Source of the DNA: DATKYQ01 sp035528415
GTDB lineage: Bacteria > Myxococcota > B64-G9
Assembly: GCA_035528415.1 (NCBI GenBank)
Contig: DATKYQ010000022.1
Location: 124,001 to 188,000 of the forward strand
Direction: 5' to 3'
DNA: 64,000 nucleotides
Under the pieces are notes generated by a model. It had not been told where the DNA came from. It worked only from the letters and a program-made list of their open reading frames with translations, and searched no databases. Shown one piece after another: positions 24,848 to 32,048 of this stretch. The translations under genes and the position numbers were made by a program. How positions within the stretch are numbered: the first letter of the stretch is position 1; each line of letters starts with the position of its first letter.

Positions 24848-25294
24848 TTACATTTTCTCTATGAGTTTCTGGTTGGTTTCCCGCAGGCGGGCGCTCATCA
24901 CTCGGGCGATGTTGATCACCACCAGTGTGAATCCGTTCTTGTACACGCGGGCAAACGAGTGCAGGTTCTCGTTCGTCAGGCACAGCAAGATCGCCTCGGT
25001 CTTTGCCCGGATGGTGGCCGATCGATACTCCTTATCAATCAGCGACATCTCCCCGAAGAACTCGGGAGCATTGAGGACCGTAATCAGGTGCTCGTTGCCG
25101 TCGGAACCCTTGTGCAGAACCTCGACCGACCCTTCCACCAGGAGATAGAGGGAATCGCCGACATCGCCCTGCTCGAAGACCACCTCATCCTGGTCAAACT
25201 TCCTCTGCTGGGTCACTTCCGCGAGCATCTCGATTTCCTCGGGAATCAGACCCTCGAACAGCCGTGATTTCTGTAGTTCTTCAACCTTGTTCAC
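24848..25294 (-). CDS. Stand-alone cyclic-nucleotide-binding domain protein
   Basis: A 148-residue protein that is almost entirely one CRP-type cyclic-nucleotide-binding domain. It has FDQDEVVFEQGDVGDSLYLL and the phosphate-binding cassette FGEMSLIDKEYRSATIRA with the Arg-Ser-Ala-Thr that contacts cAMP or cGMP, followed by a C-helix (FARVYKNGFTLVVINIARVM). There is no HTH, channel or kinase domain, so it probably signals by binding a partner. The start is GTG 25294 with GAGG upstream. It is read after the coiled-coil and Agl/Glt genes on the same strand with a 121-base gap, so it may deliver nucleotide signals to that machine. Confidence 0.88.
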   Translation of the reverse strand: MNKVEELQKSRLFEGLIPEEIEMLAEVTQQRKFDQDEVVFEQGDVGDSLYLLVEGSVEVLHKGSDGNEHLITVLNAPEFFGEMSLIDKEYRSATIRAKTEAILLCLTNENLHSFARVYKNGFTLVVINIARVMSARLRETNQKLIEKM

Positions 25295-25415
25295 AGCCTA
25301 CCTCACTGGCTCGTCAGCATTGACGGTTTCTCGGAACCTACCACGACCCGGACCATCAGGCAAGATTCTGCCCCTCTCAAATCATCATCCCCAGACGGAA
25401 TCATCGAGGGATTTC

Positions 25416-26435
25416 CTAACCAGATGCCCTGCTGGGCCTCCCGCTCCAGAAGAAATCGTCGATGCGCTTATCCTCGTCCGCTTGCGTCTCGTCCTCGGGG
25501 GGAAGCGGTTCGATGAACTCAACTCCGCGCTGGCGATGGATCAGGTAGATGTTCTTAGCCCGTAACTCGATATTAAACCCCTCGGCGTGATCATTGACCG
25601 GCACACAGTATACTTCGTTTATATTCTCCCTGCGTGGCCAGTACAGAAACTCCTCTCCCACCAGGCAGCCGAAAAGTTTCCTGGCGGAAGACCTGAGATC
25701 CTCTATGGAAAGCTTTATCTCATCTGTTTTCTTCTTTGTCTCCTCCGATTCGCTCCTCAGCGTCTTGGCCTTGTGCTTGTGCTGCTCGGCTTCTTTAAAG
25801 AGGCGCTCAGACTCGCGCCTGGCGTGCTTGCTCTTAACCCGACGTTCGGAAACCCCGAGATTGATATCCAGGCTGCGAGTCCACATGTGCTCGACTTCTT
25901 CCCAAAGACTCATCTTGCGGCTGTTCTCGCGCTCGTACAGGGCAGCGGCCTCGCGCTGGTCTTTCTGAAGCTTCTTGACCTCGGCCTCACTGCGTCGCAG
26001 CAGTCTTTCGAGTTCCTCGCGCTCACCATTCTGACCGGCGCCCTGTAGCTCCAGTTTCCGCGGGCGCATCTCCGCCTCGGCACTCAGGAGGCGATGCTCC
26101 ACGGCGCCCATCTGTGAAAACAGATCGCTGACGTGGATGCGTTGGCTCTCGAAATTGGCTACCGCCTCGTACGACTTGTTCTCGATCTCGGCGGCATCGG
26201 CCAACAGGCGGGCGGCGGTGTCTTCATATTCGCCGGCCAGGTAAAGTGCGTCGATTGCGCCCTTCTGTGTGAACTCGGCCCTGAACTCCATCAGGTTGAC
26301 CTGGACCAAGAGTTCGTCGTAGCGCAATCGCACAGCCGTAAGTCTCTGTTCGAGTTCCACGAGCGACTTCCACCACTTACGAAACTCATCCTTATCCAGA
26401 ATTGCAGTAACCTCACGCAGCCAAAAGGACTTCAT
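25416..26435 (-). CDS. Coiled-coil protein at the end of the Agl/Glt operon
   Basis: A 339-residue soluble protein without signal peptide or membrane segment. Residues 20-245 are dominated by long heptad-rich helices (ELERLLRRSEAEVKKLQKDQ, KAKTLRSESEETKKKTDEIK); the C-terminal 90 residues are globular (FGCLVGEEFLYWPRRENINE) and end in an acidic tail with DDFFWSGRP. The start ATG 26435 has AGGGGA six bases upstream. It follows the TonB/AgmX-type gene by 70 bases in the same direction. No family is recognised; a cytoplasmic adaptor or scaffold for the motor is a reasonable guess from position. Confidence 0.75.
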   Translation of the reverse strand: MKSFWLREVTAILDKDEFRKWWKSLVELEQRLTAVRLRYDELLVQVNLMEFRAEFTQKGAIDALYLAGEYEDTAARLLADAAEIENKSYEAVANFESQRIHVSDLFSQMGAVEHRLLSAEAEMRPRKLELQGAGQNGEREELERLLRRSEAEVKKLQKDQREAAALYERENSRKMSLWEEVEHMWTRSLDINLGVSERRVKSKHARRESERLFKEAEQHKHKAKTLRSESEETKKKTDEIKLSIEDLRSSARKLFGCLVGEEFLYWPRRENINEVYCVPVNDHAEGFNIELRAKNIYLIHRQRGVEFIEPLPPEDETQADEDKRIDDFFWSGRPSRASG

Positions 26436-26505
26436 ATATTTCCCCTAGAACAACCCGAGCAAGAATTTTTCGAGGATTATATCCAAGCTGCCGGCCTGCC
26501 GCCCC

Positions 26506-27876
26506 TCAACCGCCCGGAGCCAGAATGAATGGATAGGTCACGGAAGTCTCGCTGCCCTCGGCACTCGGAAAGCGGATGGCCCTGAAACGGGCCGCGATAC
26601 ACGCCGCCAATTCGCTGTCACCTGTCGTGTTCTCTACGATCTCCACTGAGATGACCTTGCCCCCGGGATGAATGACAAAACGAATTACGATCTTGCCCTT
26701 CAGATCCGGATCGCGCTTCAGGCGTTTTTCGTAGCAGTGCTTTATACCGCCGATTCGCTGCCTGATCTTCTTGACGATGTCCTGTTGGCTACGGGAATCG
26801 GAATCGAAGTCTTCCAGGGCCGCCGATGTCACCCGGGCAACCACGCGGGCTTCGGACTTCGTGCGTCCGCCCGAGCCGGCGGCCCCAACGACGCCGCGAG
26901 TGTTCAAGTCGCCGATCGAAGCCGCCGCGGCGCCGCCCATGCCGCGCTGGCCCTGCTGGCCCGCCGCAGTAGCGATGTCGAGCCCCCCGACTCCATCGAA
27001 AGCCCCGTTGCCGGAGCCCTCGACAGATCCGTCGCCGAACACGTCCGCCACCGCGCCGCCGGCCGATACTCCGCCGGTTCCCCTCACGCCCAGCACCTTC
27101 AGCAACCCGCGACCGGATACTTTCTTCTCCATCTTCGCGCGCCGGACGGCCGCCGAGGCCGCCTTGGCTTCCTTGCTGTTGCCCGCACCGTCGCCGGCTT
27201 CTTTTGTCTCTTTCTTCTTTTTTATTTTCTTCTTCGGCTTTTCGACACCCTCGCCACCGGTCCCGTTATCCTTCTCCTGTGGCTTGGCTATCTCCTTGTC
27301 CGGCATGATCATCCTGGCGAAACGATCGGGGATGTCCTTCATGGTCATCTCGCCGGCGGGCACCGTGTTCCCCGCCCAGATCCAGATCGTCAGCATGCAG
27401 GCCATCGTTATTCCGAAGGTGGACGTATATGGCCAATCGATGTTGTGCACCCAGTAGCCCCGGACGATCTGGGGCAACTGCGGCCTGACCGGTTCGGGCG
27501 GCGGCTTGACAAACTGGAAAAGCAGAATGAAATCTCCGATGCCCACTCGGCCCCGCGAAGCGGCGCCCAACTTGATATAGTAGGTGGAGCCGCTCTTGCG
27601 CACCTGGCCCTGGCCCTTGAGCGCCTGCAGGTCGGCTGCCTTGTCCCCCACCGATATACGACCGGTCATCTTGTCGGTGAAGGCCAGGTAGTAATCCGAG
27701 CCCCGCATCTCGAACAGCTCGAAACTCTTGGGCGCATCGACCCCGGGCAGGATTATGGTGTTGCGCGTGCCGGCTCCGACACTGACCGCAGCCCGCTTGC
27801 GAACGAGCTTTTCCTCGATAATCTTGCCGGCCCTGATCACCCCAATGCGTAAAATGTCTTCTCTTGCTTCCGCCAT
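26506..27876 (-). CDS. GltG-like TonB/AgmX-PglI C-terminal domain protein
   Basis: A 456-residue single-span inner-membrane protein. Residues 1-125 look like a cryptic FHA-type beta-sandwich (VSVGAGTRNTIILP, MTGRISVGDKA, GRVGIGDFILLF); a membrane helix sits near 148-166 (TFGITMACMLTIWIWAG); then a Lys-rich linker (KKKIKKKKE) and Gly-rich stretch lead to a TonB-type C-terminal domain from about 355: IKHCYEKRLKRDPDLKGKIV, FVIHPGGKVISVEIV, FRAIRFPSAEGS. This FHA-TM-linker-TonB_C order is the one I recall for M. xanthus GltG/PglI. By analogy it spans the periplasm, with the TonB domain engaging outer-envelope partners, driven by the ExbB/ExbD-like proteins encoded just upstream. Confidence 0.82.
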   Translation of the reverse strand: MAEAREDILRIGVIRAGKIIEEKLVRKRAAVSVGAGTRNTIILPGVDAPKSFELFEMRGSDYYLAFTDKMTGRISVGDKAADLQALKGQGQVRKSGSTYYIKLGAASRGRVGIGDFILLFQFVKPPPEPVRPQLPQIVRGYWVHNIDWPYTSTFGITMACMLTIWIWAGNTVPAGEMTMKDIPDRFARMIMPDKEIAKPQEKDNGTGGEGVEKPKKKIKKKKETKEAGDGAGNSKEAKAASAAVRRAKMEKKVSGRGLLKVLGVRGTGGVSAGGAVADVFGDGSVEGSGNGAFDGVGGLDIATAAGQQGQRGMGGAAAASIGDLNTRGVVGAAGSGGRTKSEARVVARVTSAALEDFDSDSRSQQDIVKKIRQRIGGIKHCYEKRLKRDPDLKGKIVIRFVIHPGGKVISVEIVENTTGDSELAACIAARFRAIRFPSAEGSETSVTYPFILAPGG

Positions 27877-27940
27877 GGCCCTGCGTCCTTCCAGTTCGTC
27901 AGGCCAAACCTGCCGCCTTTCAACGGTTAATGGTGCGGTC

Positions 27941-28549
27941 CTATTCCTCTTTCTTTATCACCGCGAACTTGTACTGGCCGTATTCTGCCTGGCCCGCCGT
28001 GTAAAGCACCTCTGTCAACAAGCGAAAAGGTACCCGCTTGTCTGCGATAATCGTCACCAAGCCCTTGAACTGCATTTCTCGTTTTTTCTTGTTGTAACGG
28101 GCGATCAGTTTCTCCCGATCCGCCACCTTTTTCAGCTCATCGTAAAGCGGAACGATGAACATCGAGGCTTTGTTGTTGTCCTTCTTGTACACGGCCGACA
28201 CCCTGCCGTTCTTCACCTCGGCCACTTTCCTGGAACCCACCAGGATGACCCGATCCGAGATGATCAACTGAACGGCCTTCTGCGGCGACAGCTTGGTCGA
28301 CGAATGAGGCAGGCGGGTGTCAGGCGAGGGCTGAATCTGCATAGGATCGGACGAATAATCTTTAAGCAAGGCACACAGGACGACAGTGAAAAGTGCCATC
28401 ATCGGCAGCATGTTCAGGTGAATCGGATGGTAACCTTCACGCTTCGGGCGAATCCTTTCACGCTCTTCGCCGTTTCCGGCAGGGCCCTGCCCCGGGCCTT
28501 GCCCCGGTTGAACTGGCCGACCTGCGGCTGGCGGTTGCTGCGCGTTCAT
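27941..28549 (-). CDS. ExbD/TolR-like motor protein lacking the membrane Asp (AglS-like position)
   Basis: A 202-residue protein with one membrane helix (LNMLPMMALFTVVLCALL, about residues 45-62) and a periplasmic ExbD/TolR domain (KAVQLIISDRVILVGSRKV, FKGLVTIIADKRVPFRLL). Aligned to the neighbouring ExbD (LDIVPYMDIVFSLV), the proton-carrying Asp is Ala here. It therefore cannot relay protons in the usual way and may form a structural heterodimer with the Asp-containing copy. The N-terminus is Pro/Gly/Gln-rich and cytoplasmic. GGAGAG lies seven bases before ATG 28549. It sits 27 bases after the first ExbD gene. Confidence 0.85.
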   Translation of the reverse strand: MNAQQPPAAGRPVQPGQGPGQGPAGNGEERERIRPKREGYHPIHLNMLPMMALFTVVLCALLKDYSSDPMQIQPSPDTRLPHSSTKLSPQKAVQLIISDRVILVGSRKVAEVKNGRVSAVYKKDNNKASMFIVPLYDELKKVADREKLIARYNKKKREMQFKGLVTIIADKRVPFRLLTEVLYTAGQAEYGQYKFAVIKKEE

Positions 28550-28576
28550 TGTTCGACTCTCCTTGACACGGCTTTC

Positions 28577-29176
28577 TCAGGCGATCTCTGGGCTCAGTAC
28601 CACGTCGTAAAACAGGGCGCGCCCTTCGAAATCACGGGTTGCGTCCATCACTTGAACCAGAACCTCGTATGGCACGTCGGGCTGGGCATAGATGATAATC
28701 TTGGTTTCCTGGGGAAACTCGTTCTTTATCTTGACCATCTCCCTGGTCAATCTGTCCGTGTCGTAGCAACTCATCGGCGGCGGCTGGTTCTTAGCCAGCG
28801 CATCCCGGCAGACGGCGTCGGTTGTCAGCAAGGGAATCGTCGGACCCTTGGGCTCGGCGGCGCCCTCCGGCGTTTCGGCGTCGACCTGCCCGAGCACCCC
28901 GCCCACGCCGGCGATGAAAAGGCCCCTGTAGGTGACGCCGACGGTCAGGTTGAGCTGTTTCTTGTTCTCCTGGTCCTCGGGCTTACTCAAACCGGGATCG
29001 AGGGGGTCCTGGTAACGTGGCGCGTTCACGTTGACCACCCCGATCTGGGCCAGCCCGGTGGAGGTGAAAAGAATGAACGCAACCAGACTGAAGACAATGT
29101 CCATGTAGGGGACGATGTCCAGATCAACCGGTTCGGTGGCCGACTTGGATCTTTCAGACGGTTTCCTGGCAGCCAT
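28577..29176 (-). CDS. ExbD/TolR-like proton-channel subunit (AglQ-like)
   Basis: A 199-residue protein with a short cytoplasmic tail, a single membrane helix with the essential Asp (LDIVPYMDIVFSLVAFILF), and a periplasmic domain ending KIIIYAQPDVPYEVLVQVMD, as in ExbD/TolR. An insert of about 60 residues (PRYQDPLDPGLSKPEDQENK and onward, to about residue 110) lies between the helix and the conserved periplasmic fold; it is longer than in E. coli ExbD. With the ExbB-like protein it should form the proton-motive-force-driven motor. It lies 76 bases after that gene. Confidence 0.9.
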   Translation of the reverse strand: MAARKPSERSKSATEPVDLDIVPYMDIVFSLVAFILFTSTGLAQIGVVNVNAPRYQDPLDPGLSKPEDQENKKQLNLTVGVTYRGLFIAGVGGVLGQVDAETPEGAAEPKGPTIPLLTTDAVCRDALAKNQPPPMSCYDTDRLTREMVKIKNEFPQETKIIIYAQPDVPYEVLVQVMDATRDFEGRALFYDVVLSPEIA

Positions 29177-29252
29177 CTTTTCGCCTTTCTTTCCTCTCTT
29201 GCGATTGACACCCGGGCACGAGGTTTGTTCCCCCGCATCTCGCCACAGTCCG

Positions 29253-30014
29253 TTAGCTTATGCGATCCATGGCGTTGACGCTGCCCTTACCCCTTGTAAC
29301 CAGGAGGTTTTCCAGCTTGACGGAGTACTGGTCGATCTCGTCGATGATCTTTTTGGTCATATTGGTCAAGAACATGTGCCCCACCATGCAGATGACGGCG
29401 ATGACCAGACCGAAGGCGGTCGTGTACATGGCCTCGGCGACGCCCTGGGCGAGCACCTTGGCCTTGAGTTCGGCGGATACAGCGCCCACCGCGCCGAAGG
29501 CCGTGATCAGACCGGTGATGGTTCCCAGCAATCCGAGCAGGGTCGCCAGGTTGGCAATCTGGGCCAGGTTGCCGGTGCGCTTCTGCAACACGGGAACGAT
29601 TTCCAGCGTGGCTTCTTCCACGGCGTTGCGGATCTCCATCTCACCGCGATTGGCCCTGGTCAAGCCCGCCTTGACTACTTTCGGCAGGGCGGCGGCCGGC
29701 GCGGCATTGCACAGCTTGATGGCCCGTTCGATGTCGTTGGCCATGACCAGTTTTTGCACTTGGGCCATGAACGCATCGGCATTGACGTTGTACTTGAAGA
29801 AAATAAAGATGATACGCTCGATGATAATGGAGACTCCCCACGCCAACGTAATGCAGTTGACGTAGATGAAAGGCCCCCCTGCCTCGAAGAACCCGGCAAT
29901 GGCGGCCATGATACCGCCCTCGCTGGCGGCCTCTTCGGCAGCCCAGGCCGCGACCGGGAAGAGCAGCATCAATCCGAGCAGTGTTTGTATCGAGAGCGAC
30001 CTTTTAGATGTCAT
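29253..30014 (-). CDS. MotA/TolQ/ExbB-family proton channel (AglR-like)
   Basis: A 253-residue inner-membrane protein. A signal-like hydrophobic segment lies at residues 9-26, a membrane helix near 45-70 (GPFIYVNCITLAWGVSIIIE), and the conserved TolQ/ExbB pair of helices with LATLLGLLGTITGLITAFGA near 155 and AMYTTAFGLVIAVICMVGHM near 200. GGAGGAG precedes ATG 30014. It is expected to form the pentameric stator around ExbD-type dimers and couple proton flow to movement of the GltG-like and TPR proteins encoded in the same operon. Confidence 0.93.
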   Translation of the reverse strand: MTSKRSLSIQTLLGLMLLFPVAAWAAEEAASEGGIMAAIAGFFEAGGPFIYVNCITLAWGVSIIIERIIFIFFKYNVNADAFMAQVQKLVMANDIERAIKLCNAAPAAALPKVVKAGLTRANRGEMEIRNAVEEATLEIVPVLQKRTGNLAQIANLATLLGLLGTITGLITAFGAVGAVSAELKAKVLAQGVAEAMYTTAFGLVIAVICMVGHMFLTNMTKKIIDEIDQYSVKLENLLVTRGKGSVNAMDRIS

Positions 30015-30037
30015 CGTTACTCCTCCTGAGACGCCGA

Positions 30038-30289
30038 CTAGAAAGGGACCTTCGTCGTCGACTGTCCGATCTTGGGTGCCAGCTTTTTCTGCAACAGCAC
30101 CCCCTCAAAGTTCAAGTTGGAACGTGGCAAGAGGTACCAGACTTCAGGCTTCTGGATCTTCCCCTCGACACGCGTCACTTCCTTGATGACAACCTGCTTG
30201 ACACCCTTCTTCTTGGCATCGACCCGTCCCGCCCCGGCGAGCAACCCCGCAAACACGAGTACCAGCCACAACCACCTGATTATTGCCAT
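30038..30289 (-). CDS. Small exported protein of the Agl/Glt operon
   Basis: An 83-residue protein with a signal peptide (WLWLVLVFAGLLAGAGRVDA) and a basic mature part (KKKGVKQVVIKEVTRVEGKI, QKPEVWYLLPRSNLNFEGVL). The frame runs 13 codons further upstream, but AAGGA before ATG 30289 and the signal sequence favour this start. The pattern of VEGKIQKPEV and a C-terminal LxFEGV strand suggests a short beta-rich periplasmic piece related to the extended C-termini of TonB-linked proteins, but no family is firm. It lies between the TPR lipoprotein and the channel gene. Confidence 0.7.
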   Translation of the reverse strand: MAIIRWLWLVLVFAGLLAGAGRVDAKKKGVKQVVIKEVTRVEGKIQKPEVWYLLPRSNLNFEGVLLQKKLAPKIGQSTTKVPF

Positions 30290-30355
30290 ACCGACTATCC
30301 TTATAAATGATGAGCCCCGACCGGTCAAGCTTTGTATGGTCGCGGTTCTTCAGTT

Positions 30356-32020
30356 CTACTTCTCTCCTCCGCCAATCTTTCCCTCGTCCGGCACGGATTC
30401 TTCTCCCTCGTTATCCTTCTTGCCGCCCCCTGATTTACCGCCCGGAGGATCAGCCTCCTCCTCGTCTTTGCCGCCCCCCAGCTTGCCGCCGACTTTCGCC
30501 TTGGCTTTGGCTTCTGCCTTGGCATTAGCTTCCGCCCTGGCCTTGGCTTCCGCCTTGGCATTGGCTTCCGCCCTGGCCTTGGCCTCCGCCTTGGCTTTGG
30601 CTTCCGCCTTGGCTTTGGCTTCCGCCTTGGCATTGGCTTCCGCCCTGGCCTTGGCTTCCGCCTTGGCTTTGGCTTCGGCCTTGGCCTTGGCTTCCTCCTC
30701 GGCCTTGAGGCGCTTTTTCTCTTCATTCTTTTTCTTGCGAATCTCTTCTTTTATCGCCCACTCGTGTTTCTTGCTGGCCTCTTTCAGATAGTCGGCCAGT
30801 TGCGGATGCTTGCCCCCCATGCCCCGGTACGCTTCCAACTGCTTGATGGCCATCTCCAGCCTCTCGGGCTTTTTCAGGCCGGGAATCTCGTCGTCGAGAT
30901 AGAGCAGTCCCAGGTTAAAGACCACCCGCGGCTCATTGGGCTTGAGACCCAACGCCTTGCGGTACGACTCCTCCGCTTCCTTGTAGTGCTTGTCTCCCCG
31001 CAAGGCGTTGCCCAGGTTCAGGTAACCCTCGAAGAAATCGGGCGCCAAAGCGACCGCCTTGCGAAACTGCTCGGTGGCCGCGCTGTAGTCATGAGCCTTG
31101 CTGTACAACACTCCGAGATTGTTACGCGCCTCGGCAAGGTCGGGATCCAGCTCGACCGCTTTCTTGAACGAGGCGATTGCCGAGGAGATGTTGTCCATGC
31201 CCAGATAGACGAATCCCAGGCGGTTGTGGATGGACGCGTTGGTCTCGTCTATCTCCTTGGCCTTTTGCAAAATACGCTCGGCCAGTTCGAACTTGCCCCA
31301 GGCGTAATAGGCATGCCCCAGGCAGATCATCGCCGGCACGTTGCGCTCGTCGACCGAGAGGACGCCTTTTGCCTGCACCGCGGCGTCCTTGGTTTTGCCC
31401 GTGGCGATCAAAACGGCCGCCAGATGGTTGCGCAACGCCAAATCCCTGGGTTCCGCGCGAACCGCCGACGAGACCGCTCCGCGGGCCTTGGCCGAATCAC
31501 CCAGTCGAAGGTAAAGGTTGGACAGGTTGATTACCGACTGCAGGTGGGTTGGGTGTATGGAGAGCGCCCGCCGGTAAGCTTCGGTCGCCCGGGGGTACTT
31601 GCCCTGCATTTCAAGCAAGACGCCCATGTCGAAGTGGCACTGGAAACACTGGGGATTGTCTTTGGCCGCCTGCTCGACCATCCTCAGAGCCCCTGCGGGA
31701 TCGGCGGCGGCAGCCCGGACGGCCGAAGCCAGGATCGCAGTTGTCTCGGTGCCCAGTTCGGGAAGCTTGGCAGCAGGCTTAGGTTGATCCTCTGCCTTTG
31801 CGGGCTGGACCGCGTCGGCCAGCTCTTCTGCCGGCGCTTCGGCCGCCGGTTGCTTGTCCTCCTCGGTCAGGGGCGCGATCTCCTCACCTTCCCCGGTCCC
31901 CCTCTCGCCCTGGGCAACGGGCTCGGGCGCAGGCTTGGCCCGGGGCCCGCCGGCGCAGGCGGCCATGAGGAACGCCAGCAGACAGAGCAACAGCACCGAG
32001 ATATCGACATTCTTTTTCAT
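30356..32020 (-). CDS. TPR lipoprotein with TolA-like Lys/Ala helix (GltE/AglT-like)
   Basis: About 554 residues. The signal peptide ends at the lipobox LLAFLMAAC; a Pro/Glu-rich linker follows (to about 90), then about nine TPR units from residue 100 to 400 (QCHFDMGVLLEMQGKYPRAT, SIHNRLGFVYLGMDNISSAI, EGYLNLGNALRGDKHYKEAE). From about 425 a highly charged helix of EAKA/EANA repeats runs to about 508, followed by a Gly/Asp-rich tail. A TTG at 32032 is possible, but ATG 32020 is preferred. Lipidation suggests outer-membrane attachment. In the M. xanthus machinery a TPR lipoprotein (GltE/AglT) works beside a large TPR protein, and the order here is similar. Confidence 0.82.
   Translation of the reverse strand: MKKNVDISVLLLCLLAFLMAACAGGPRAKPAPEPVAQGERGTGEGEEIAPLTEEDKQPAAEAPAEELADAVQPAKAEDQPKPAAKLPELGTETTAILASAVRAAAADPAGALRMVEQAAKDNPQCFQCHFDMGVLLEMQGKYPRATEAYRRALSIHPTHLQSVINLSNLYLRLGDSAKARGAVSSAVRAEPRDLALRNHLAAVLIATGKTKDAAVQAKGVLSVDERNVPAMICLGHAYYAWGKFELAERILQKAKEIDETNASIHNRLGFVYLGMDNISSAIASFKKAVELDPDLAEARNNLGVLYSKAHDYSAATEQFRKAVALAPDFFEGYLNLGNALRGDKHYKEAEESYRKALGLKPNEPRVVFNLGLLYLDDEIPGLKKPERLEMAIKQLEAYRGMGGKHPQLADYLKEASKKHEWAIKEEIRKKKNEEKKRLKAEEEAKAKAEAKAKAEAKARAEANAKAEAKAKAEAKAKAEAKARAEANAKAEAKARAEANAKAEAKAKAKVGGKLGGGKDEEEADPPGGKSGGGKKDNEGEESVPDEGKIGGGEK
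30498..30694. repeat. Tandem repeat encoding the Lys/Ala helix
   Basis: Units related to CCTTGGCTTCCG and CCTTGGCTTTGG (12 bases) are repeated in head-to-tail arrays with a higher 36-base periodicity. On the minus strand they encode AEAK, AEAR and AEAN tetrapeptides in the C-terminus of the TPR lipoprotein. Such near-identical repeats are prone to copy-number change in frame. Confidence 0.85.
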
Positions 32021-32048
32021 CGCCAGTTCCAAATCCTCACCGTAGGCT

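Noticed and set aside
30480..30710. CRISPR-like repeat array
   Set aside because: Units are contiguous without spacers and encode an in-frame Lys/Ala helix.
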